A DNA stretch of 64,000 bases. Source: an uncultured Clostridia bacterium. Its GTDB lineage: Bacteria > Bacillota > Clostridia > Saccharofermentanales > Saccharofermentanaceae. The translations under genes were made by a program, and so were the position numbers. The DNA lies in the NCBI GenBank assembly GCA_947303185.1, contig CAMYXF010000002.1:119747-183746 (forward strand), read 5' to 3'. Positions 17,206 to 25,698 of this stretch are shown in pieces (the stretch's first letter is position 1; every line of letters begins with the position of its first letter). Under the pieces are notes generated by a model. That model searched no databases. It saw only the letters and a list, made by a program, of their open reading frames with translations, and was not told the origin of the DNA.

Positions 17206-20200
17206 TTAGTTCTTATTGATTCTATTCTTCTTAATCTCCGTTGCTATAACCAGTGACACTGCGCCGACTACCACAAATGAAACTCCGAGGCAGATCAGAA
17301 TGTCGTATTCAGGAATATCTCCTAACGAAGGGATATCTGTTCTTGGCGTATCAGGTGTTTCCTGCATTGGAGGGATCACCGGTATTTCAGGTATCTTCGG
17401 CAGCGAAGTAACGCTAAGACTTTGCTCCATGTTGTTAAGGTCTTCGTGGGCAAGTATATGGATGTCCTCTGTCTGAACGCCGGCCTTGACCTCATCTTCC
17501 GTTGATTTATCGTAGATATTCTCGATAACTACTACTCGTTCACCCTCCTTAAGAGTTACCGGATCAAACTCAATTGGCACTTCGACCATTCCTGTATCAG
17601 AATCAGGAACGAATTCCTGAACCGCGACAACTTCAGTTCCCTTGCTCATTACCGCATCACCTGATGAGGTAAACAAGGTAGCCTTCGCATAGTAAGTCTG
17701 CCCTGCCTCAAGATTCTCATAACTTACGTGATCGACCACGGTTACGACTTCATCGTTTGTAAATGACTTTGCACCTCGCAATGTGGTCGCATAAGTAACA
17801 CACGCAGGTCTTCTTACAGTCTGGTCTTCATCGTTAATATCTGCATGAGATACTATGAGCGCACCCGTTGTAGCTTCATGCAGTTCTTCGAATACAACTA
17901 TTGAAGTCTTGGTAAGAGGAACCATAACATCCTTAAACGTTATTGTCTCTTCGCCTGCTTCATCTGCTGCAATAAAAGTCTTTGTTACCGAATAAGTCTT
18001 CCCTTCGTTGTCCTTGAATATCTCACCTGTGTCAGCATCGTATAACGTTCCTGTCAGGTAATACTCTTCACCGGGATTAAGATTCGTATAGGTAACGATA
18101 TCGTTTATGGATACGTACTCTTCATAGACAAAGATGTGCGTTCCTGAGGCATTGTCAGTTGCAGTTGTCTTTATCTCAGGCACTCGTCTTATAACTGTCT
18201 GGTCAGCATCACCGATATCTTCATGGAATGCTATCTGCAGATTGTTCTGTTCTTCATAAAGGCTCTCAAATACTACTATTGATATCTCTTCATAAGGTAC
18301 CAGTACATCTTCGAATCTGACTGTTACACTACCTGATGCCGTGCCGTTTGCTATTACGGAGTTCGTGCTGTCCGGAGTAAACTTTACTGACTTTGTATAT
18401 GCGTTTCCTTCAGGATCGGTGTAGATCTCACCTGTCTTTGCGTTATATAAGGTTCCCGTAATCGTGTATTCTTCATCAGGAATAAGATCTTCAAAAGAAA
18501 CTTCATCTTCGATGGTTACTTTATCCTTGTAGGACATGTAGTGATTGCCTGTATCCGCATCAGTTGCAGTTGTCCTGATCTGCGGATTATAAGGCTGGTC
18601 TTCAAAGTTCATGGATGATGTATTTTTCGAAGTGACAGTAAACTCATATAAGGCGCCGTCCACAAAGAACCATCTTCCGCTGTTGAGTTCTTTTGCATAG
18701 TAGTTTCCTTCAGCAAGTTCTATTCCCTTATCACCTGTTTTCCAGACCGTATCAGGTTTAACCATTGAATTATATTCGACATCAGACAGCTCGCCATTAG
18801 AATCGAATGTTATAGTGCAGACGAGCCTGTCGTTAGCTTTGTAATAGATTCCATACTTTGTTCCGTTAAGAGAATGTACTCCGTCAATTAATGCCGCATT
18901 GGCAGTTGCAGATTTCATCGGCGAATAAAATCCAACCTTCGCCTGCTCATTCAGTACTATCTCTGAATTAGATCGCATCCTGTAGATTGAGTTATCGTAT
19001 ACATATCCCATTAATGCATTACCGCCGCCGTCAGCGACATAAATAACCAACGGCTTATCTGCAATAAGATAACCATTCGGAGCAGAAATCTCAGTTACCT
19101 TATATGTTCCCAACGGCAGAGCATTAAGCTTAGTGAAAAATCCGTTCTTATCGTTTGCTTTCAAAGTATTGATATTAATAGTTACTGTTCCGCTTGTATT
19201 AGTAGCTAGAGTTACAGTCGCTTTCGGTGAAGCTGAATTCAATGCCGGAATATCAGACGTGCTTCTGATATCAGTCCTGTCGTAGTATTCGACACGGAAG
19301 ACTGCGCCTGCAAGAGATTTGCCTGTTATAAGATTCCAGCTGCCTGCATCCTGCTTTACCAGTGATAAGGAACCGGCAGAAGATACAGGTGTATCCTTAA
19401 CGTTCAGCGTAACCACGTTATTTACTGAAGAATTAAGATTCACCGTATACTTCGCAGTATCAAGTTTATATCCTTTTCCGGGAGTTATCTCTTTAATGTA
19501 GAGGCTTGAACCGTCAGATAAAGGATTTAACGTATAGTTTGTTGTCGTTCCATTCGCATTAATCTCAAATGTATAAATCAGCGAGTTATCAGACGCTTTA
19601 TATAAACCGTATTTGGCACCTGCAAGACTGTAACATGAATTGCCGTTTACGATGGCAGGGTCAGATGAAGCCTTCAAGACTGTAATCTGGACGGGTGTCG
19701 CTGTTACATCTCCGTGAGCCATATCCTGAAACGAACCGTTCCAGGTGGATTCATAGATCTCACACCACCAGTTAGTAAGTGTCAGTCCGGGAATAGTAAT
19801 AGTTCCGGTGCGTACTCCATAGATATAATCCATATACTGGAACATGAGATCACCGAAGCCCTGATTACCCGGCCAGCCAGTTGTCTGATCCGAATAATAC
19901 CAGTCCATCGCATAGTGTGTGACGATATACATTGAGCTCGCATCCTTTACGAGCAGCATCTGATCATTTGGATCGTGCGCTTTCCACCATGCAAGACCAT
20001 ACTCGTATAATGCTCCGCCGGGACCGAATGCACCTGCCGCCTGGATCATCTGATACTTCTTACTGTCTGAATCTATTCCCGACAAATAAGAATATGCCTG
20101 ATAGTCGACATTGTCAGGTGACGGTCTAGAATCCTGAATGCAGTAAAGCGCCTTGTTGTAGTAGATCTGCTGATACTTGTTGCCTTCAGGCTCATCGTCA

Positions 20201-21426
20201 GCATAGTAAAAGCACCTGGACCAGTAACCCGCATTGGCGATCATGTCAACCATATCAATGTGATCGTCCTTGTGATAGACATAGATGTTTTCTCCTGCTA
20301 TGGATGCATCTGTACCAAAAAGAACTTCATCGTCTTCTGCACGGAACACAAGATGGAACTTATTCTCAGGATCAGGTTCTATATAACCTGTTGCAAGTTC
20401 GTCCGCCCTGCCTGAGATAATCTTGCCCAATGCTTTGGCAGCAGCTTCAGAAGTAGATTCTGCTACCTCATAGTAATCTACCACGTCGCCGTAGTTTGAA
20501 CTCTCGTTTAACGTTCCGTCTTCATTAATTGCTCCGACAGTAATTACGCCGCTTATTCCGGCAGGAAAATAATTGCCTGCATTAGAACCGTTGTTTCCAG
20601 CAGAAGCCACTACAATACCTTTTGTGTTTTCAACAAGTTCCCTGAAAACATCGTAGTTACCGCTGTCCCTGACTGATATTGCCATAAGGATATAATCGGC
20701 ATTCATCTCTTCAGCCATTTGAACAGCGGCATAAACATCTGATACATATCCCTGACCGTTATCGCCAATCGCCTTGATTGAAATGATATAGGCATCGCAA
20801 GTCTCATCGAGGATATAAGAACTAACCGCCGTGCCGTGTCCATTGTAATCATTGGGGTCATCACCGATTACCGTATACTTCTCATTAGCAAGCTCCGATC
20901 CGGTATCGATAACGGCAACCCTGACTGAAGCACCGGGATTAATTTCTGCATGCTTTATAGGCATTTCCCTGCGGCCACAAATTCCAAACGTGCCGTCTAT
21001 GTCATATTCATAGCCGTCATCATCAAGTGAATCCACAGCATCAGACAAACTGTCATGAGAATCAAAACAAAGGATATATGTACCGTCATAGTAAACACCT
21101 GACGAAGCATTTACTCCTTCCAATTCATCCGATGTATCAACGATTAAGCGCTCACACTCAGGAAGGTCGGATACTGTTTTGTAGTATTCATCGGAATCTT
21201 CAGCAAAAACTATATTTGCTGAATATTCATCATTATCGATTACTTCCGGCTCTTCCGTTTCTGTATTCATGCATAGTTCGTCTTCGTTAATCACAGGCTG
21301 TTCTTCTGCGACCGATTCAGTATCCACCGTTTGTTCATCAGCAAGGACCATTAAAGGTCCCTGCATAGAACTTACAGTTAAGACCGATGCAACCATGCAT
21401 GCAATCAATTGCTTTTTTCTTACCAT
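17206..21426 (-). CDS. Cell-surface subtilase with thioester, Cna-B-like and VaFE domains
   Basis: 1406 residues. A signal peptide (1-29, ending VLADE) and an acidic region come first. An S8 subtilisin-like domain follows at about 165-345 with D174 (AVIDTG), H197 (NGHGT), N278 (SAGNNG) and S326; the usual GTSMA around the serine is STSEA. Next comes a region with YCIQD (C429), like the internal thioester domains of Gram-positive adhesins. After it lie two or more Cna-B/SpaA-type pilin domains (about 590-900), then three VaFE-type repeats (about 930-1340) marked by VVFE and HEDI or HADI. The C-terminus has a proline-rich spacer, a hydrophobic segment (about 1375-1395) and a basic tail. No LPxTG motif is visible. 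Likely a membrane-held adhesin or protease. GAGAGG precedes the ATG. Confidence 0.85.
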   Translation of the reverse strand: MVRKKQLIACMVASVLTVSSMQGPLMVLADEQTVDTESVAEEQPVINEDELCMNTETEEPEVIDNDEYSANIVFAEDSDEYYKTVSDLPECERLIVDTSDELEGVNASSGVYYDGTYILCFDSHDSLSDAVDSLDDDGYEYDIDGTFGICGRREMPIKHAEINPGASVRVAVIDTGSELANEKYTVIGDDPNDYNGHGTAVSSYILDETCDAYIISIKAIGDNGQGYVSDVYAAVQMAEEMNADYILMAISVRDSGNYDVFRELVENTKGIVVASAGNNGSNAGNYFPAGISGVITVGAINEDGTLNESSNYGDVVDYYEVAESTSEAAAKALGKIISGRADELATGYIEPDPENKFHLVFRAEDDEVLFGTDASIAGENIYVYHKDDHIDMVDMIANAGYWSRCFYYADDEPEGNKYQQIYYNKALYCIQDSRPSPDNVDYQAYSYLSGIDSDSKKYQMIQAAGAFGPGGALYEYGLAWWKAHDPNDQMLLVKDASSMYIVTHYAMDWYYSDQTTGWPGNQGFGDLMFQYMDYIYGVRTGTITIPGLTLTNWWCEIYESTWNGSFQDMAHGDVTATPVQITVLKASSDPAIVNGNSCYSLAGAKYGLYKASDNSLIYTFEINANGTTTNYTLNPLSDGSSLYIKEITPGKGYKLDTAKYTVNLNSSVNNVVTLNVKDTPVSSAGSLSLVKQDAGSWNLITGKSLAGAVFRVEYYDRTDIRSTSDIPALNSASPKATVTLATNTSGTVTININTLKANDKNGFFTKLNALPLGTYKVTEISAPNGYLIADKPLVIYVADGGGNALMGYVYDNSIYRMRSNSEIVLNEQAKVGFYSPMKSATANAALIDGVHSLNGTKYGIYYKANDRLVCTITFDSNGELSDVEYNSMVKPDTVWKTGDKGIELAEGNYYAKELNSGRWFFVDGALYEFTVTSKNTSSMNFEDQPYNPQIRTTATDADTGNHYMSYKDKVTIEDEVSFEDLIPDEEYTITGTLYNAKTGEIYTDPEGNAYTKSVKFTPDSTNSVIANGTASGSVTVRFEDVLVPYEEISIVVFESLYEEQNNLQIAFHEDIGDADQTVIRRVPEIKTTATDNASGTHIFVYEEYVSINDIVTYTNLNPGEEYYLTGTLYDADTGEIFKDNEGKTYSVTKTFIAADEAGEETITFKDVMVPLTKTSIVVFEELHEATTGALIVSHADINDEDQTVRRPACVTYATTLRGAKSFTNDEVVTVVDHVSYENLEAGQTYYAKATLFTSSGDAVMSKGTEVVAVQEFVPDSDTGMVEVPIEFDPVTLKEGERVVVIENIYDKSTEDEVKAGVQTEDIHILAHEDLNNMEQSLSVTSLPKIPEIPVIPPMQETPDTPRTDIPSLGDIPEYDILICLGVSFVVVGAVSLVIATEIKKNRINKN

Positions 21427-21460
21427 CTTTTTACCTCTCTTTTTCTCCGTAATAATGCAA

Positions 21461-21488
21461 TAAAAAAGCAGCCCCTAAGGACTGCTTT
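21461..21488 (-). terminator. Second terminator upstream of the surface protein gene
   Basis: Minus strand AAAGCAG...CTGCTTT followed by TTTATT. It follows another terminator by about 10 bases and precedes the surface protein start by about 35, so it may serve as a back-up stop or restrain that gene. Confidence 0.7.
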
Positions 21489-21497
21489 ATGTGAATT

Positions 21498-21525
21498 AAA
21501 AAAGGACCTCCGGTTGGAGATCCTT
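21498..21525 (-). terminator. Terminator after the Rpn-family gene
   Basis: Minus strand AAGGA-T-CTCC-AACC-GGAG-G-TCCTT then a T-run, 15 bases past the stop of the PDDEXK gene. Confidence 0.8.
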
Positions 21526-21539
21526 AATTGATCATCTGA

Positions 21540-22346
21540 TCAGGCTGTCTGCTGTCTTGCAAGTTCCCTTACTTTTTCAAGCGGAAGACCGGAAAACTCA
21601 GATATCTCTTCCATAGTAAGTTTTCCACTCACAATCATTTTCAGCGCATTCTCACAGGCATTCTCATTTCTGCCTTCATTTCTGCCTTCGTTTCTTGCTT
21701 CTTCTCTTATCTCATCAAATACCGAACCCATACTCTTGACTCCTTCTGCAGATTCTTTATAAAGCTTTACCCTGCTTGACAGTTCTCCATAACACATATC
21801 ATCCGCATCAGTACAATAAAAATCACTCATCAGCCTGCCAAGCGCCGTATCTTTGGATTTTATTGATCCATTCACGTATATTATATGCTCTCCGTCTTTA
21901 AATTCCACTTTACTCTCTTCAATAATACGTTCTATATGGTAAATTGGCTTACCTGCTCCAAGAACATCATTTTCAGTTATAAAGATCACATAATTCTCAC
22001 ACAGTTCGGTAAAAGACTCTCCGGGTTTTAACATATCAGAATCGACCAAACTCGAATGGTATCTGGCTCTCTTCTGATGGGCACCTGAATCTGCACGCTG
22101 TATCTCAACGTTATACTTAACTCCGTCTGTATCAGCAGCATAGATATCCAACCAGACATCCCTGCCCTGTAGGTTCTTGATTGCCTTTTGCGTCCTTACT
22201 TCAGACACCTTTAGGTCAGTTCTGTCGAGAATGACTTTTAAGAGCAATTCGGCGCCTTCGATATAGTTATCAAAACACACAGACATAAACTCATCATCTA
22301 TAAGCCTTAACGATTTGATGCGCTGAAGATCATCCTGATTATTCAT
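21540..22346 (-). CDS. Rpn-family recombination-promoting nuclease (PDDEXK_2)
   Basis: 268 residues from the ATG at 22346, chosen because AGGAG precedes it; a longer frame to 22412 overlaps the upstream gene. The core SLRLIDDEFMSVCF, then VWLDIYAAD and NVEIQRAD (D...ExQ type), matches the Rpn/PDDEXK_2 transposase-like nucleases. The tail LKMIVSGKLTMEEISEFSGL is the usual C-terminal helical end of the family. A short tandem repeat (Asn-Glu-Gly-Arg, three times) precedes it. These proteins cut DNA and promote RecA-independent recombination in E. coli; many copies are degenerate. The gene starts 16 bases after the DUF5688 gene and is probably co-transcribed with it. Confidence 0.85.
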   Translation of the reverse strand: MNNQDDLQRIKSLRLIDDEFMSVCFDNYIEGAELLLKVILDRTDLKVSEVRTQKAIKNLQGRDVWLDIYAADTDGVKYNVEIQRADSGAHQKRARYHSSLVDSDMLKPGESFTELCENYVIFITENDVLGAGKPIYHIERIIEESKVEFKDGEHIIYVNGSIKSKDTALGRLMSDFYCTDADDMCYGELSSRVKLYKESAEGVKSMGSVFDEIREEARNEGRNEGRNENACENALKMIVSGKLTMEEISEFSGLPLEKVRELARQQTA

Positions 22347-22362
22347 GATCAATTCTCCTGAT

Positions 22363-23325
22363 TTATGAGGCATCCTCCATCGGATCAGTAACACGGTCGA
22401 TAGAACCGTCAACGATGCTGTAGCGGTAAACGCTGTCAGACAGTCTGTCAGATAACCTCACATGCTCCTGGTTGGTCTCTCTGACAAGCTTCATCAGCTT
22501 GCCGCTCTCTTTGAAGGTATCGGTCGACAACACGACCAGGTCGTGCACCGAAGAAGGAAGAATATAACAGTCTGTACCGATCTTCTTTACGATCTTTCCG
22601 ATAACGTCTGTATAGATAAGTGCGTTGGCACCGAAGAACTCGTATTCATTGCTGACTACATATACTCTGTCTTTGGCAGGCACTGCATCCATATCAGGGA
22701 AAGATTCTTCAATGTCCTTATCTTCTGCTCCCCATCTGCGCATCATGCGTCCCATGGTCTCTTCAATCCTTTCGCTCTTAAACGGGAAAAGTTTCTTTGT
22801 ATTCTTCTTTGCAAGACTGAAAAGGAGTTTCTCTGAAAGGTCTTCGATATTGGCAATATCGTGCGTAATGAGGAAACCTGATACGCCGCTCTCATCGATA
22901 CTTACGATAACTCTGTAAACGATGGTAAGATCCATGAATTCCCTGTGCGGACAAAGGTCGATCATCTCCTGGTTTTCTTTGGTGTTAACGACCTGGAACA
23001 CAATCTTATCTTTAAGTGCTGCAAGGTCAAGCTTCAATACGTCTTCAGGCAGATACTTCATGGATTCTTCAAGGTAGATGGCCTGGTTTGCCATGACCTT
23101 CTCGAAGGAATCACACTGCTTGTACTGGTCGTACATTCTCTCCATGTAGAATGTAGGACTGCAGTAAGAACCCTTGTGTCCTCTGGGCTTGATGACAACG
23201 CCGGTGAGAACTGTGTTGACCTTGGGAACTTTTCGAAGTTCGATCTCACAGCTTGCATACCTCTCAGGCATGTAATCCAAAAACTCTTTCAAAACTCTCT
23301 TTTTGAAACTCTCGTAACTCAACAT
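22363..23325 (-). CDS. DUF5688 family protein
   Basis: 320 residues with the layout of DUF5688, a family of unknown function widespread and often multi-copy in gut and rumen Clostridia. Recognisable blocks are YESFKKRVLKEFLDYMP at the start, NGVVIKPRG-like GVVIKPRGHKGS near 43, FQVVNTKEN near 110, DLTIVYRVIV near 133 and SNEYEFFGANALIY near 225. No catalytic motif, signal peptide or membrane segment is seen. ACGGAGG lies 7-8 bases before the ATG. It is followed by the Rpn-type nuclease gene. Confidence 0.75.
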   Translation of the reverse strand: MLSYESFKKRVLKEFLDYMPERYASCEIELRKVPKVNTVLTGVVIKPRGHKGSYCSPTFYMERMYDQYKQCDSFEKVMANQAIYLEESMKYLPEDVLKLDLAALKDKIVFQVVNTKENQEMIDLCPHREFMDLTIVYRVIVSIDESGVSGFLITHDIANIEDLSEKLLFSLAKKNTKKLFPFKSERIEETMGRMMRRWGAEDKDIEESFPDMDAVPAKDRVYVVSNEYEFFGANALIYTDVIGKIVKKIGTDCYILPSSVHDLVVLSTDTFKESGKLMKLVRETNQEHVRLSDRLSDSVYRYSIVDGSIDRVTDPMEDAS

Positions 23326-23354
23326 GTTCTGATCCTCCGTAAAAAAATAGGCAT

Positions 23355-23382
23355 AAAAAAACGCACCCCGGAGGATGCGTTT
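23355..23382 (-). terminator. Terminator of the def-thiN operon
   Basis: Minus strand AAACGCA-TCCTCCGGGG-TGCGTTT followed by TTTTATG, about 70 bases past the thiN stop. Confidence 0.88.
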
Positions 23383-23449
23383 GTTTGCACTATAAGTGTA
23401 AAGGAGATGTCAGTCTCATTCAATAGTCCAAAGTCTCAATTTTGGCACC

Positions 23450-24118
23450 CTAATTTACAAAAGTTACGATGACCAACAGCAGTCCGCCCTTTATTTCTAC
23501 GGCTATGCGGCCATTATAGTCAGTCGGATGATTGGAAAAAGAAAATGTCGAACCCGCATTAAGTTCCGCGTTCTCAAGCGGATAGTAAAGTCCCTTGGCA
23601 GTAACGCCCGTAACAGGTCTTGAGAAATCCCACGGAACAAGTGATACAGACAAGGGGTTCTGCATCTTGCTTACATCGATCTCAACTGAGTCTTCACCAG
23701 AAAGCGGATAGCAGTATGTGATGCCGTCAGTGATGGTGATCTTCTTGCCTTCTGACTTGAACTTTAAAGCAAGCTGGAGATTAGCGATAACGTGATCTAA
23801 CCTTCCGGAATCAGGAGTTACAAGGATGACCTCTTCATCTTCGGTCTTGCCTAATGCGATCTCTGAATCCGTCCAGTCTTTCTCGACAGGATATCTCTCG
23901 ATAAACACATTATGACTGTTAATGAATTCAAGACCTTCTTCGGATATTGAATCCATGTCGCCTACGACAAAGTCAGGAACGATGTTATGACGCGCAAGAA
24001 TATCACAACCGCCGTCACAGGCGATAAGTACCGTGTCTTCATCTGAAGCTGATAATTCCTTGATGAGCTTTGCCGATTGGTCAGGCAAAGGTCCGCCGGT
24101 TACGATGATGTACCGCAT
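23450..24118 (-). CDS. thiN: Thiamine pyrophosphokinase
   Basis: 222 residues. ACDGGCD near residue 33, VVGDMDS near 50, EKDWTDSE near 78 and GRLDHVIANL near 105 are the catalytic and ATP-binding motifs of thiamine pyrophosphokinase, which makes thiamine diphosphate from thiamine and ATP. The C-terminal half is the beta-rich thiamine-binding domain. It overlaps rpe by 19 bases and is the last gene of the operon, the same position as in many Clostridia. Its end product is the cofactor of transketolase, a neighbour of Rpe in the pentose-phosphate pathway. Confidence 0.93.
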   Translation of the reverse strand: MRYIIVTGGPLPDQSAKLIKELSASDEDTVLIACDGGCDILARHNIVPDFVVGDMDSISEEGLEFINSHNVFIERYPVEKDWTDSEIALGKTEDEEVILVTPDSGRLDHVIANLQLALKFKSEGKKITITDGITYCYPLSGEDSVEIDVSKMQNPLSVSLVPWDFSRPVTGVTAKGLYYPLENAELNAGSTFSFSNHPTDYNGRIAVEIKGGLLLVIVTFVN

Positions 24119-24762
24119 CTTTTAAGCTCGTCAATTGCTTTGGCGGGATCTTCTGCATGGAATACGCTGCTGCCTGCTACAAAGAGTCTTGCGCCGCATT
24201 CGTATACGTGTCCGATGTTTTCTTTGGTAATGCCGCCGTCTACGGAAATGATGGTGTCAGCGCCCTGGTCATCAATGGCTTTTCTGAGTTTTCTGAGTCT
24301 CTCATCAGAAGAATCCATATAGCCCTGTCCGCCGAAGCCGGGACGGACGGTCATGACGAGAATGATGTCGACTTTGCCGATGTAAGGGAAAACCTTTTCG
24401 ATAGGTGTATCGGGATGAATGGAAACACCTGCACTCTTACCCAATGCCTTGATGGAATCGATAACGCTGTCCGGATCGTCAGAGCACTCGATGTGGAATG
24501 TGATGTTGTCGGAACCTGCGTCTGCAAAAGCCTTGATATACTTCTCAGGATTGGTGATCATGAGGTGCGTATAGAACTTCATGTCAGTATATTTGCGGAT
24601 AGACTGGATAACCGGAATGCCGAATGAGATGTTATTAACGTAATGTCCGTCCATGACATCGATATGGAGATATTCCGCGTTGTTCTCGACTGCCTTGATA
24701 TCTCTCATAAGATAGCCGAAATCAGCGGCCAGAATGGAAGGTGCTATTCCGATATCGTTCAT
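24100..24762 (-). CDS. rpe: Ribulose-phosphate 3-epimerase
   Basis: 220-residue TIM-barrel enzyme interconverting ribulose 5-phosphate and xylulose 5-phosphate. APSILAADFG at the N-terminus, HIDVMDGHYV near 33 (metal ligands His and Asp), THLMI near 65, VMTVRPGFGGQ near 137 and SVDGGI near 174 are the family signatures. It overlaps rsgA by 4 bases (ATGA) and thiN by 19 bases, so translation of the three genes is coupled. Confidence 0.96.
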   Translation of the reverse strand: MNDIGIAPSILAADFGYLMRDIKAVENNAEYLHIDVMDGHYVNNISFGIPVIQSIRKYTDMKFYTHLMITNPEKYIKAFADAGSDNITFHIECSDDPDSVIDSIKALGKSAGVSIHPDTPIEKVFPYIGKVDIILVMTVRPGFGGQGYMDSSDERLRKLRKAIDDQGADTIISVDGGITKENIGHVYECGARLFVAGSSVFHAEDPAKAIDELKRCGTSS

Positions 24763-25685
24763 TGTTTTCTCCTGTGCTTATAGTTATTCCTATTATCGTA
24801 AAGCTCTGTATAAAAGCTTGTATATCTCTCATAACGTCCCTGGTCCAAAAGCCCGTCTGCAAGCGCGTTTCTTACAACGCAGCCGTCTTCTTTGCGGTGT
24901 GAGCAGTCATCGAACCTGCAACCCGTCGCAATTGATGTGATCTCAGGATATCCGTAGAGCACGTCCCTGTAATCGACACCCTGGTCTTCCAAAGAAAGAG
25001 ATGTGAATCCCGGTGTATCGCAAATGAACCCGTCAAAGAACTCGTGCAGCTCAACATGTCTTGTCGTATGTCTGCCGCGCTTGATCTTTGCGCTGACTTC
25101 ACCTGTTTCCATGAGGTCAAAACCCAGAAGCGAGTTGCAGAGAGTACTTTTGCCTACTCCGGAAGGGCCTGCGAAAGCCGCAATACCCTCACCTATTATA
25201 TCCTTAAGATCACTTTTGGTAAGTGGCTTTTGAGGTGCAGAAACGAGAACTTCGTAGCCTGCCTTAGTATAGACTGAACAAAGTCTTTCAGAGTCGCCTT
25301 CGTTAAGGTCGCTCTTTGTGAAAATGATTACGGGCTTAATATCTCTTAATGAGCAGACAAGAAGCATCTTATCAAGAAGAGTTAGATCAGGAGCGGGCTC
25401 AGTTACCGAGAAAGTCAGGAGCATTACTGAGAGATTAGCTACAGGAGGTCTTGCAATGAAGCTCGTCCTGTTTTCGATATCGGTAATGACGTATTCGACG
25501 TCAGGGTCGCCGGAAGGCATAATAGTAACCCTGTCACCAATCGCAGGCTTAATCCCCTTTAATCTGAACTGACCTCTTGCGGCACATTGCGCATAAGAAA
25601 GTATGCCTTCATTAGAGAAGCGGACGGTGTATATTCCGCCCACTCCTTTAGTGATTACGCCATTAAATGTATCTGATCCTGCCAT
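24759..25685 (-). CDS. rsgA: Small ribosomal subunit biogenesis GTPase RsgA
   Basis: 308 residues with the circularly permuted GTPase order typical of RsgA: an N-terminal OB domain (about 1-75), then G4 (TKSD near 122), G1 (AGPSGVGKSTL near 172), G3 (DTPG near 222). A C-terminal zinc-binding region follows (CRFDDCSHRKEDGC, about 257-270). It checks late 30S assembly. The Shine-Dalgarno is poor and the start lies 13 bases after the prkC stop, so it probably relies on coupling. In Firmicutes it is commonly found, as here, beside the prkC/prpC pair. Confidence 0.95.
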   Translation of the reverse strand: MAGSDTFNGVITKGVGGIYTVRFSNEGILSYAQCAARGQFRLKGIKPAIGDRVTIMPSGDPDVEYVITDIENRTSFIARPPVANLSVMLLTFSVTEPAPDLTLLDKMLLVCSLRDIKPVIIFTKSDLNEGDSERLCSVYTKAGYEVLVSAPQKPLTKSDLKDIIGEGIAAFAGPSGVGKSTLCNSLLGFDLMETGEVSAKIKRGRHTTRHVELHEFFDGFICDTPGFTSLSLEDQGVDYRDVLYGYPEITSIATGCRFDDCSHRKEDGCVVRNALADGLLDQGRYERYTSFYTELYDNRNNYKHRRKQ

Positions 25686-25698
25686 TTAGTGTCTGCCG

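Noticed and set aside
17206..17500. LPxTG sorting signal in the surface protein
   Set aside because: No LPxTG or near variant precedes the C-terminal helix; the residues there are DIPSLGDIPEYD.
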